Shown here piece after piece: positions 42,413 through 50,266 of a DNA stretch of 64,000 nt. Source of the DNA: DLKC01 sp002478885 (GTDB lineage: Bacteria; Bacteroidota; Bacteroidia; Chitinophagales; Chitinophagaceae). How positions within the stretch are numbered: position 1 is the stretch's first letter; the number at the start of each line of letters is the position of its first letter. The stretch lies in the NCBI GenBank assembly GCA_046329585.1, contig JAXLUI010000002.1:1798001-1862000 (forward strand). The letters are read 5' to 3'. The notes beneath the pieces were generated by a model. The model was not told the DNA's origin. It did no database searches and worked only from the letters and a program-made list of their open reading frames with translations. The translations under genes were made by a program, and so were the position numbers.

Positions 42413-44413
42413 ATGATCTACAGTAAAATAACCTTGAGTATTATTTGCCTGCTCTCCATGACTTTCTGCTCGGTGCATACCGGGGAGAATAAACCTGCAG
42501 AAAACAACACAACTGCAGCGGCCAATGATGGCGCAGGACGGGGCAATATCTGGGGCGTATGGGGTGGCGGTAATTATTCGGCAACAGATATGTCGCAATA
42601 TCCTTACCTGAAGGGCTGGTATATTGTTTACCAGTGGAAACAACTTGAACCTGAAAAAGACAAATTCGATTGGGATTATTTTGACAACCAAATGAAGTTT
42701 GCCGCCTCTCACAATCTCAGTATCGGCTTTATGGTATGGGTCGGCCCTCACAGCCCTGAATGGCTTTACAGTAATGGTGTTCCTAAAGTAACAACGAACA
42801 CTAAAAAGAAACTGGCGGATTATCCATGGTATTTCAGCGATGCCTACAAAAAAAGGTATTATGGCATGATGCAGGCAGTATTTGACCATATTGAAAAATA
42901 CCCTGCGGACCTTCGAAATAAAATCATTCTCTGGATGAGCGCTGAAGGCAGCACCGGCGACATTACGCCGTACAAAGGCTATCCAACAGACTCAAAGTAT
43001 AACATGACAGATGAGCAATGGACCAGCTTTAAACAGGACGTTTGGAAATACATGTACAATCTTTGCGCAAATGCAAAACCAAAGATCAACCTGCTGGTAA
43101 ACCAGGCCAACGATGGCAGGTATCTGAACTGGCTTACCACCAACCTCCCCGACGTTTGGGTAAAAGCCGGCAATATCTCGCATACTTATCAATTCAATGG
43201 CGAATTGGAATATTATAACCGCTTGCAGAAGCTGGAGGACAAAACCATTCAAAACGAATACTCCAGCAGGCTGCGCGGCGAAATAACCGTGCAGGGCCGC
43301 TGGTTCAGCCAGAATGAAGCCTGGAACATGTATGCACTGCTTAGCTCTGCATTGCATTTTGGTTTGGATATTTTCAACACATCTTCCAAGTATTTGCAGA
43401 ACCCTGTTGACACCTCCACCTTCAATTTCTTTAATTTTTATGCGGGGCAAAAAAATCCTGCTAAATCGCCCGGCGCCTTTTGTGTGCTGCGCGATGGACT
43501 GGATGCAGCTGATCTTAAACGTTTTCCGGAATCTAAATATGGCCCGGTTCTCGACCCTGCACAAATGGATGCATACAACAAACAAATGCAGCGCAAAGGC
43601 TATTCGGCAAATGACAACGAAGAAGATGACGATGCCGGTGCCGGCGAACAAGGCATTAATGAATCTAATATTAAGAACGATTTTTTAAACCCGTCCCGGG
43701 TGAATAAGATTGTGGATGAGTATGCTGCCTATGGCGCCAAACGCGGCGACATTAACGACATAACTGAAGATACCAACGGAAAAATGGAGGGAGCCGAAAA
43801 CGAAGATTACAGTACCGGCAAGCAAAACAAAAACCCTAACCGGCAGGGAAAAAATGCAGGCAAAAGAAAGCAACAAAAAATGGCAGCAGGTGAAAGCGGC
43901 GGCGGCGACAAGGCAACGGCCTATCAAAAACGCCGTGAAGCAAGCATGGTCATCAACGACATTGGCGTAAATATTTTGCCCGATAATTACTACCGCTATC
44001 TTATCCAGTATTCTCCCAACACAACCAGCAGGGGATACTGGCGCGTTGGGCCGGGCGATCAGCCATATGGAAGATTTGCCCGTGGTTTTGAATCGAAAGA
44101 AAACAAGACGGAGATGTTCTTCGCACTTGACAAAAGATTCTTCGGTGGCAACAGCGGCGCACAAAATGTGGCGATAAAAATTATATACCTTGATAAAGGC
44201 AATGGTTCATGGTCGCTGAATTATACCGGTGCCTCCGGCAAGAAAGAAGCGTACAAAATAACCTGCGGTAACAGCGGCAACTGGATCACCAAAACCATTT
44301 ACCTCAGCGATGCATACTTTGCGCAAAAGCTTGAGCATGGTTGCGATATTTCGTTGAAATATCTTTCCGGCGACAATACTATTTTCAACAGGGTTGAAGT
44401 GTTGAGGCAATAA
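42413..44413 (+). CDS. Secreted GH42-like TIM-barrel lipoprotein with a low-complexity insertion
   Basis: 666 residues. A lipoprotein-like signal (LSIICLLSMTFCSVHTGE) is followed by a barrel with GWYIVYQWKQLEPEKDKFDW, LSIGFMVWVGPHSPEWL, IILWMSAEGSTGDITPY and SRLRGEITVQGRWFS. This resembles clan-A glycoside hydrolases, closest in layout to GH42-type galactosidase domains; Glu in WMSAEGSTGD and in RGE could be the two catalytic acids. Residues about 395-505 are a polar, low-complexity insertion rich in Asn, Asp, Lys and Gln (NDNEEDDDAGAGE, GKRKQQKMAAGE). A C-terminal beta domain (residues 520-666) ends YLSGDNTIFNRVEVLRQ. The gene is single. The substrate is unknown. Confidence 0.7.
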   Translation: MIYSKITLSIICLLSMTFCSVHTGENKPAENNTTAAANDGAGRGNIWGVWGGGNYSATDMSQYPYLKGWYIVYQWKQLEPEKDKFDWDYFDNQMKFAASHNLSIGFMVWVGPHSPEWLYSNGVPKVTTNTKKKLADYPWYFSDAYKKRYYGMMQAVFDHIEKYPADLRNKIILWMSAEGSTGDITPYKGYPTDSKYNMTDEQWTSFKQDVWKYMYNLCANAKPKINLLVNQANDGRYLNWLTTNLPDVWVKAGNISHTYQFNGELEYYNRLQKLEDKTIQNEYSSRLRGEITVQGRWFSQNEAWNMYALLSSALHFGLDIFNTSSKYLQNPVDTSTFNFFNFYAGQKNPAKSPGAFCVLRDGLDAADLKRFPESKYGPVLDPAQMDAYNKQMQRKGYSANDNEEDDDAGAGEQGINESNIKNDFLNPSRVNKIVDEYAAYGAKRGDINDITEDTNGKMEGAENEDYSTGKQNKNPNRQGKNAGKRKQQKMAAGESGGGDKATAYQKRREASMVINDIGVNILPDNYYRYLIQYSPNTTSRGYWRVGPGDQPYGRFARGFESKENKTEMFFALDKRFFGGNSGAQNVAIKIIYLDKGNGSWSLNYTGASGKKEAYKITCGNSGNWITKTIYLSDAYFAQKLEHGCDISLKYLSGDNTIFNRVEVLRQ

Positions 44414-44433
44414 AATTTTATTACATCTTTATT

Positions 44434-44466
44434 GAATGCCTGCAAAATTGTGCAGGCATTTTATTT
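44434..44466 (+). terminator. Rho-independent terminator after the GH42-like gene
   Basis: The arms ATGCCTGCA and TGCAGGCAT are followed by TTTTATTTAT. Confidence 0.8.
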
Positions 44467-44467
44467 A

Positions 44468-44546
44468 TGTACCAGGCTCCCGGATAAATATTGAGCTGCT
44501 GTTGCGCCTGTCCCGAGAAGAATGATCCGGGAACGCACACTTGTGC
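44468..44546 (-). repeat. Dispersed repeat, long copy L1 (79 bp)
   Basis: Minus-strand reading: GCACAAGTGTGCGTTCCCGG to GCCTGGTACA. It is inverted relative to copy L2, 71 bp away, in the same gap. Confidence 0.65.
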
Positions 44547-44617
44547 AGAAGTAATGCTGCTGAACATTTCCGGAACAAATAAATACGCTTCCCGGTTTTG
44601 CCGCGCTTTGCACTGCT

Positions 44618-44670
44618 GTACAAGAGTGCGACGCAACCAATGTATCATCTATGCGATACAGTTGGGTACA
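44618..44670 (+). repeat. Dispersed intergenic repeat, copy L2 (53 bp)
   Basis: GTACAAGAGTGCGACGCAAC to TTGGGTACA, then AAAAAA, flanked on the left by TGT. Confidence 0.8.
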
Positions 44671-44721
44671 AAAAACTTCTTTCCCCACTCACCGGAAGTT
44701 AGTCCGGTGATTGTATTAAAA

Positions 44722-44752
44722 TAAAAACCCGGCTGATCGTTCAACCGGGCTT
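44722..44752 (-). terminator. Terminator of the T9SS tandem-repeat gene
   Basis: On the minus strand GCCCGG and CCGGGT arms are followed by TTTTTAT, 30 bp after the stop of the gene at 44781. Confidence 0.7.
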
Positions 44753-44780
44753 GCAGTGATCATTACGCATCAGCACTGAT

Positions 44781-47612
44781 TTATTTTTCAATAATCACTT
44801 GCGTCATATAAGTTTTTTGATTGACAATTACACTTACGATATACAATCCACCCGCAAGGGCCGCAGGCGTGCTGATTGTTTTTTGCAATGCGCCATTACT
44901 CATCGTTGCATTATCTGTAAGCACTTTTTTGCCCACCATATCAACCAACAGAATTTTTGCTATGGCGTTTGTGTTGTCTGCGATATGCATGGATAGTGTA
45001 AACTGGCCTCGTGCCGGATTAGGGTAAACCCTGATAGCCTGGTCACCCGCTTCATTGATACTGTTGAAAGCTATTGCGTTTAACCCTGTAGCCAGGGTAG
45101 TAAATTTTGCCGTTGCTGTATAAGCAGTAAAGGTTTTACCGCACTTAGCCCTTATTCTCCAGGTATAAGCCTGGTTGGGGAGCAGCGAAGAAATAGAGAG
45201 AGAGCGTTTATCTCCTGAAAGCAAAACACTGGTATAAGCAGTACCGGCGATGGTAGGCTTGTATTGTACCTGCCATTGCGTAGGGTCGATTGGCGCAGTC
45301 CAGTTAAGTGTGGCGCCAGACGCTGTAATGTTGGTAGTGGTTAACGCATTCACATTTGCATTTACACAGACTTTTTCTGTAAAATGCGCATCAAATGAAG
45401 GATTGGCACCATTGGCCCAATTAAAATTCTGCAACTTCAGGAAAGAAGAACCCGTGATGTCATACGAAAATACTACCCCCCTGTCAGTGCTGCCGCCGCT
45501 CCAGGTCATTCCATATAGTTTGCCGTTACTGGCCTGGACCAGGCTGCCAAAAGGATAGGCGCCCCGGGTATTATCAAAATCAAACAGTTTTACCAGTGTA
45601 TTGGTAGACGGATCAAAGGAAAAAATAACGCCATAATTGCCGCTGCCGCCGCCATAAGTCATTCCGTATAGTTTACCATTACTGGCCTGGATAAGGCTGC
45701 CGGTTGGATTAGTGCCTTGGGCTGTGTTAAAATCAATTAATTTAACTTGTGTATTGGTAGCAGGGTCAAAAGAAAACAGCGTTCCGAAATTATTGGCGCC
45801 ACCCTGGTAAGTCATCCCGTAAAGTTTTCCATTGGTAGCCTGAACGAGGCTGCCATAAGGTATACTACCATTCGTTCCATTAAAATCAAATAGCTTCGCA
45901 AACGTATTGGTACTGGGGTCGAATGAGTAAATTGTACCCAATCCTCCGCTGCCCCCACCCTGGGCCATCCCATAAAGTTTTCCGTTGCCGGCCTGAACCA
46001 GGCTGCCATGGGCATAAGCACCGCTGACGCCATAATTAAAATCAAAAAGCTTCGCCTGCGCATTGGTGGTTGGATCAAAAGAAAAGATGGTTCCATAATC
46101 GCCGTTGCCGCCCATAAAAGTCGTCCCATAAAATTTTCCATTGCCGGCCATTACGAGACTGGATAAGGGGCTACTACCATTGGCCCCGTTAAAATTATAG
46201 AGGTTTGCCTGCGTATTCGCTGAGGCATCGTAGGAAAAGATCGTTCCCCACACCCCGGTGCCACCATGCGAAGTAACCCCGTAATATTTTCCATTAGCTG
46301 CCTGCACCAGGCCACCTGCAGGACCGTAACCATTTTGAGATTTAAAATCATTCAGATCAACCTGGGCATTTGTTGCAGGATCAAAGGAGAAGAGTATGCC
46401 CCTTTGATCGGTGCCACCTGAAGCAGTGCCATAAAGCTTGCCATTGGTCGCCTGTATAAGGCTGTGATTGGGGGTGCCGCCATTGGTGAGATTGAAAGAT
46501 AATAACCTGGTTTGCAAATTTGAGGACGGGTCAAAAGAGAAAATGGTGCCGTAGCCAGCAGCTCCGCCTCCGCTTGTCATCCCATAGAGTTTTCCATTAC
46601 CGGCTTGAACAAAGCCTGATCCTGGAAAGGCGCCGTTGTCATTATTAAGGTCAAAATCAAAAAGAGTCGTAAATACATTACTGTCAGTACTAAAAGAAAA
46701 AATTGTTCCGGCGCCCGGATCACCCAAATAATAAGAGAGACCACCCAGATAGGTTGTGCCATAGAGTTTCCCATTATTTGCCTGAATAAGTGTGCATACG
46801 GGACTCGCTCCGTTTGCCTGGTTAAAATCAATCAACTTCAGGTGCGTATTGGTAACAGGATCGAAAGAAAAAATTGTTCCGTAGCCACCAGAGTAGACAT
46901 CGCCATAAATACCACCTGCTAAAGTGGTACCATAAAGTTTTCCATTGCTGGCCTGTACAAGGCTGGCAAACGGGTACGCGCCATTGGTAGAGTCAAAATC
47001 AAATAATTTTACCTGCGTATTGGTGACGAGGTCGAAGGAAAAAATTGTCCCAAAATTATGGCTGCCGCCATAAGTGGTCATTCCATATAATTTTTTATTG
47101 GTTGCCTGGATCAGGTTGCCAATGGGATTAGCCCCATTGGTGCCATTAAAGTCAAACAGTTTAAGAACTTTGTTGGTGGACGGGTTGAAGGTGAAAATTG
47201 TACCTGCACCGTTACTGCCTCCGGTGCTGGTCATGCCATAAAGTTTGCCATTGCTTGCAAGCAACATACAGCCTCCCGGTTGGCCCCCGGTACTGCTGTT
47301 AAAATTAACCAGGTCCACCCTGGTATTTGTGGCCGGATCAAATGAATAAATCACACCGGAGTCACTGGTGCCACCTGCACTGGTCATTCCATACAGTTTA
47401 CCGTTGCTTGCCTGTACAAGCCCCACCGGGGATAAAGGGCTATTAGGAAAGTTAAAAGTGGAGGTAAGCGCATTGGTGGCACTTTCATATTGTATAATTG
47501 TGCCGGTGCCCTGGCCGCCTGACGGTGTTAACCCGTAAAGGGTCGGCTGGGAAAAAAGCACACCCGGTAAAACAAAAAGCAGCAGGACGAAGAGTATCGC
47601 TACGCGTTTCAT
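44781..47612 (-). CDS. Secreted tandem-repeat protein (GloVer-type repeats, FN3, T9SS C-terminus)
   Basis: 943 residues. A signal peptide (VAILFVLLLFVLPGVLFS) is followed by 14 repeats of about 51 residues (residues 24-735), each with a signature such as GKLYGMTSTGGSNGAGTIF, then FDPSTN, KLFDFNGTNG and a SLIQATN end. These are the GloVer/Gloeo-Verruco repeats that probably make beta-propeller blades; 14 equals two seven-bladed propellers. Next comes a fibronectin type III-like domain (ATLNWTAPIDPTQWQVQYK) and a type A T9SS sorting domain (IRVYPNPARGQFTLSM to the basic end). It is 11 bp downstream of the small DUF4907-like gene, so the two form an operon. It is probably exposed on the surface. 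Confidence 0.9.
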   Translation of the reverse strand: MKRVAILFVLLLFVLPGVLFSQPTLYGLTPSGGQGTGTIIQYESATNALTSTFNFPNSPLSPVGLVQASNGKLYGMTSAGGTSDSGVIYSFDPATNTRVDLVNFNSSTGGQPGGCMLLASNGKLYGMTSTGGSNGAGTIFTFNPSTNKVLKLFDFNGTNGANPIGNLIQATNKKLYGMTTYGGSHNFGTIFSFDLVTNTQVKLFDFDSTNGAYPFASLVQASNGKLYGTTLAGGIYGDVYSGGYGTIFSFDPVTNTHLKLIDFNQANGASPVCTLIQANNGKLYGTTYLGGLSYYLGDPGAGTIFSFSTDSNVFTTLFDFDLNNDNGAFPGSGFVQAGNGKLYGMTSGGGAAGYGTIFSFDPSSNLQTRLLSFNLTNGGTPNHSLIQATNGKLYGTASGGTDQRGILFSFDPATNAQVDLNDFKSQNGYGPAGGLVQAANGKYYGVTSHGGTGVWGTIFSYDASANTQANLYNFNGANGSSPLSSLVMAGNGKFYGTTFMGGNGDYGTIFSFDPTTNAQAKLFDFNYGVSGAYAHGSLVQAGNGKLYGMAQGGGSGGLGTIYSFDPSTNTFAKLFDFNGTNGSIPYGSLVQATNGKLYGMTYQGGANNFGTLFSFDPATNTQVKLIDFNTAQGTNPTGSLIQASNGKLYGMTYGGGSGNYGVIFSFDPSTNTLVKLFDFDNTRGAYPFGSLVQASNGKLYGMTWSGGSTDRGVVFSYDITGSSFLKLQNFNWANGANPSFDAHFTEKVCVNANVNALTTTNITASGATLNWTAPIDPTQWQVQYKPTIAGTAYTSVLLSGDKRSLSISSLLPNQAYTWRIRAKCGKTFTAYTATAKFTTLATGLNAIAFNSINEAGDQAIRVYPNPARGQFTLSMHIADNTNAIAKILLVDMVGKKVLTDNATMSNGALQKTISTPAALAGGLYIVSVIVNQKTYMTQVIIEK

Positions 47613-47623
47613 AATTTGATTTT

Positions 47624-47998
47624 TTAATTCACGGGTAAAGGTTTGGGAAACGAGTTGGCTACATTAAGTTGCTTTGCCACACCTGGTGGCAGCATGGGCG
47701 GAAAATGGCCCTGCGCCCCATATTTACCAATCATCCATTCTGCCACTTTATAAGCGTCTGCCTTGCTGGCAAAACCTTGTGGCAACATCGTTACAGGGTT
47801 CATGGAATGGTTAAAGACTGGGTGTTGATCTTTAAGTAAATCGAACAAAACGGTATTGCCGGGCGCCATTTTTAGCCTGATGCTGTATCCGTTCATTTCT
47901 TTTTGGTCTTTTACCGGGTTCAACATTATTGGAGGTTGCTGTGCATGTAATGTGCCCAGTACCATATGCAGCAGTAAAATAAGGCTGATCTTTTTCAT
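47624..47998 (-). CDS. Small secreted DUF4907-like protein
   Basis: 124 residues. Signal peptide (KKISLILLLHMVLGTLHA). The mature part has NGYSIRLKMAPGNTVLFD and QGFASKADAYKVAEWMIGKY with an end GHFPPMLPPGVAKQLNV, a layout that agrees with DUF4907 (from memory), a small family of Bacteroidota. It is upstream of and in operon with the 943-residue repeat protein, with 11 bp between. The role is unknown; co-expression hints at a joint function on the cell surface. Confidence 0.7.
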   Translation of the reverse strand: MKKISLILLLHMVLGTLHAQQPPIMLNPVKDQKEMNGYSIRLKMAPGNTVLFDLLKDQHPVFNHSMNPVTMLPQGFASKADAYKVAEWMIGKYGAQGHFPPMLPPGVAKQLNVANSFPKPLPVN

Positions 47999-48433
47999 GA
48001 ATTGTATTTGAGGGATGTTGTAAAATCTTTGATTATAACAATTGTTCTCATCGGCAGATTAAGACCTGTGAAGGCAGGTACAGGAATGCTTTGCGCGCCG
48101 GTTCTCTATCGCCGTTCCTTTTCCTGGCCAAAGAAAACAGCGCAGGAGGCAACAACTACAGGGTCTATGTTTGTTTTCATAAACGGGTCTGATTAAATTG
48201 AAAAAAATAATTAGTGTTTGGATAAGTTAGGGCGGTGAATCAAAAAGTATATCGCTATAAATCTAAGAAGATATAATTAAGACTTACATATTATTTTTTT
48301 AGGGCATCAGCATCTAAACCAAAGAGCAGTCATAAACTGTCAGTTGCAAATCCGGGGCTTCGGGAGGCTACTCGCAACCCGCCGCTGAACATCAACAGTA
48401 CGAGGGCACGATCCCGGATCATCCCTCTTCAAT
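47999..48433. other. Gap holding truncated repeat copy M, no gene
   Basis: About 435 bp upstream of the DUF4907-like gene and downstream of the S10 peptidase gene. A 64-codon plus-strand frame (48002-48196) shows no domain and no signal peptide. Copy M (48398-48425) is at the right end. Confidence 0.5.
48398..48425 (+). repeat. Dispersed repeat, truncated copy M
   Basis: GTACGAGGGCACGATCCCGG and ATC follow the long-class pattern of copies J and L1; the 3' half is missing and a terminator follows at once. Confidence 0.4.
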
Positions 48434-48465
48434 TAAAAAAGCCACACGCGTTAGGCATGTGGCTT
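48434..48465 (-). terminator. Terminator of the S10 peptidase gene
   Basis: The arms GCCACA and TGTGGC, with an 11-base loop, give a hairpin followed on the minus strand by six T residues, 19 bp after the stop. Confidence 0.75.
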
Positions 48466-48483
48466 TGCGTTTAATATGACCTC

Positions 48484-50004
48484 TTATTTAAGGTTCGATG
48501 TGATAAATGCTGCTACATCTTTTTTAAAGTTCGCGGCAACATCGTTATTGATATACATCATATGACCCGCCTCGTAATACTTCATAGAGATGTTAGCTTT
48601 TATCTTCTTGTCGAGATTCAAATGGTCGAAAGTATATTCTGTTCCGTAAAATGGGGTAGCCAGGTCGAACAGACCATTCAGCACTATCACTTTCAGGTTG
48701 GGGTTGGTTGACATCGCATTTACAAGATCAGGCGTGGTGTTGGGCGAAGAGCCTTCACCAAAAAAGCCGTAAGAACGCGGATGCTTCCAATCCCAGTGAA
48801 AATCCGGGAATGCATCGGCGCTGATGTTGTATTGCTTTTCTTTGCTCACCTTTAGTTCTGTTGTATAATAATTCATAAAGGCTGCGGTGAATGCCGGGCT
48901 GATGGTGTAGTCCTGCGGGTCTGAGAAAGCGTATTCACTCAACAAGTCCTGGCTTATGCCGCGGTATCGCGAATCGAGCCTGCCAACCGCTTCGCCTTCG
49001 TTGCGTAACAACTCCTGTGCATATTGTGGTTGATTAACACGAAGATTAGCTTTGTCGATATAGTCTTTGCCTAAACCTGTGTAAGCGCTAAGCTTATTAA
49101 TGATAGCAGTTCGCTGTTCAGCCGGCAGGTTATCGCCTTTTAATAAAGCGGCAGCATAATCTGTTGATGCAAATGTTCGAACTTCTTTTAGAAAGGCATT
49201 AAGGTCTGCTGGCTTATTGGCGATCTTATTGTGGTACCAGGATGTGGCAGCATAAGTTGGCAGGTTAAGCATATAAGATAAATCGTCGTATGGCTGAAAA
49301 GCAAGTGTGCGGATGTCCAGTACAGACGAAACCAACACAATACCGTTTACAGAAATACCCATCGCCGACTGCAGGTAATCTGCAATACCTGCCGAACGGA
49401 AGGTGCCGTAGCTCTCCCCCAGCAGGTACTTGGGAGAGTTCCATCTTTCATTGTCAGTGATATATGATTTGATGAACTGGCTTAGGGATTTTATATCCGG
49501 ATCAACACCCCAGAAATCAGCATTCTTCGATTTGCCTACGGCGCGGCTGATACCGGTACCCACGGGGTCGATCATAACAATATCGCTTACATCGAGAATG
49601 GAAAAATTGTTGTCTTCAAGTTTGTAGGGGGCCGGACCGTTTAGTGACGGATCATTAACGGCCACTCTCCTTGGCCCAAGAATGCCCATGTGCAGCCAAA
49701 GCGACGAAGAACCAGGACCGCCGTTATAAGCAAAAGTTACTGGTCTTTTGATTGCTTCGGTTTCCCCATCTTTTGTATAAGCAACGTACCCGATGGAAGC
49801 GATGGCTTCATCTTTTTCATTTTTGATAATAAGCGTGCCCGCCGTTGCAGTATAATTGACCTGTTTATTGTCAATCTTAATACTGTGTTTGGTTATAAAC
49901 TTTTCAGGTTTAAGAACGGTGACGGAGTCGCTTTGTGCGAACAACCCTGTTACGCACATGAGACAAAGCGTGGCGGTAATAAAATGGAACAGTCCTTTTT
50001 TCAT
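48484..50004 (-). CDS. S10-family serine carboxypeptidase-like protein
   Basis: 506 residues, secreted: signal peptide KKGLFHFITATLCLMC. It is an alpha/beta hydrolase of peptidase family S10. RPVTFAYNGGPGSSSLWLHM carries the oxyanion-hole motif, YLLGESYGTFRSAGIAD the nucleophile Ser, KVIVLNGLFDLATPF the catalytic Asp, and YEAGHMMYIN the His. All residues of the triad are present. In Bacteroidota such proteins are periplasmic or surface peptidases for peptide scavenging. It is monocistronic with its own terminator. Confidence 0.93.
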   Translation of the reverse strand: MKKGLFHFITATLCLMCVTGLFAQSDSVTVLKPEKFITKHSIKIDNKQVNYTATAGTLIIKNEKDEAIASIGYVAYTKDGETEAIKRPVTFAYNGGPGSSSLWLHMGILGPRRVAVNDPSLNGPAPYKLEDNNFSILDVSDIVMIDPVGTGISRAVGKSKNADFWGVDPDIKSLSQFIKSYITDNERWNSPKYLLGESYGTFRSAGIADYLQSAMGISVNGIVLVSSVLDIRTLAFQPYDDLSYMLNLPTYAATSWYHNKIANKPADLNAFLKEVRTFASTDYAAALLKGDNLPAEQRTAIINKLSAYTGLGKDYIDKANLRVNQPQYAQELLRNEGEAVGRLDSRYRGISQDLLSEYAFSDPQDYTISPAFTAAFMNYYTTELKVSKEKQYNISADAFPDFHWDWKHPRSYGFFGEGSSPNTTPDLVNAMSTNPNLKVIVLNGLFDLATPFYGTEYTFDHLNLDKKIKANISMKYYEAGHMMYINNDVAANFKKDVAAFITSNLK

Positions 50005-50104
50005 TGATGCAATTTTAGTTTGGGAAAAATGAAGTTAAGGATTATGGCCTGTGAGCAAAAGAGATTTGTGATAAACAAAAAAGCCGGGATTTGATCAAAG
50101 TGAT

Positions 50105-50153
50105 GAACGGAGCGTCGCAAGCAATGTTGCCAGCTGTTATGAAGCCGGCATCA
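50105..50153 (+). repeat. Degenerate dispersed repeat, copy N
   Basis: GAACGGAGCGTCGCAAGCAATG to GAAGCCGGCATCA, followed by a run of A. It is a short-class copy with a few bases missing in the core. Confidence 0.4.
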
Positions 50154-50181
50154 AAAAAAATCCTCCATGAAAATGGAGGAT
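50153..50181 (-). terminator. Probable lon terminator
   Basis: On the minus strand ATCCTCCAT and ATGGAGGAT form a perfect 9-bp stem with a four-base loop, followed by T residues, 86 bp after the lon stop. Confidence 0.8.
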
Positions 50182-50266
50182 TATTAACCCTTAAAACAAC
50201 CAACATGAAAAATTTACTTGCATTATAACAAACGCAAAAAATTATTGTTCAGATTGTTTGCAAAAT

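Noticed and set aside
42992..43651. 219-codon minus-strand frame opposite the GH42-like gene
   Set aside because: Antisense to a clear coding region with family motifs; the peptide has no recognisable features.
44781..47612. CRISPR-like array
   Set aside because: The regular repeats of about 153 bp are in frame within a coding sequence; no short-repeat/spacer pattern exists anywhere in the window.
48002..48196. 64-codon plus-strand frame
   Set aside because: No domain, no promoter box, divergent from a real gene at only a few bases distance.
50203..50226. Seven-codon frame MKNLLAL after a hairpin near the lon end
   Set aside because: Could be a leader peptide, but nothing downstream on the plus strand would be controlled by it.
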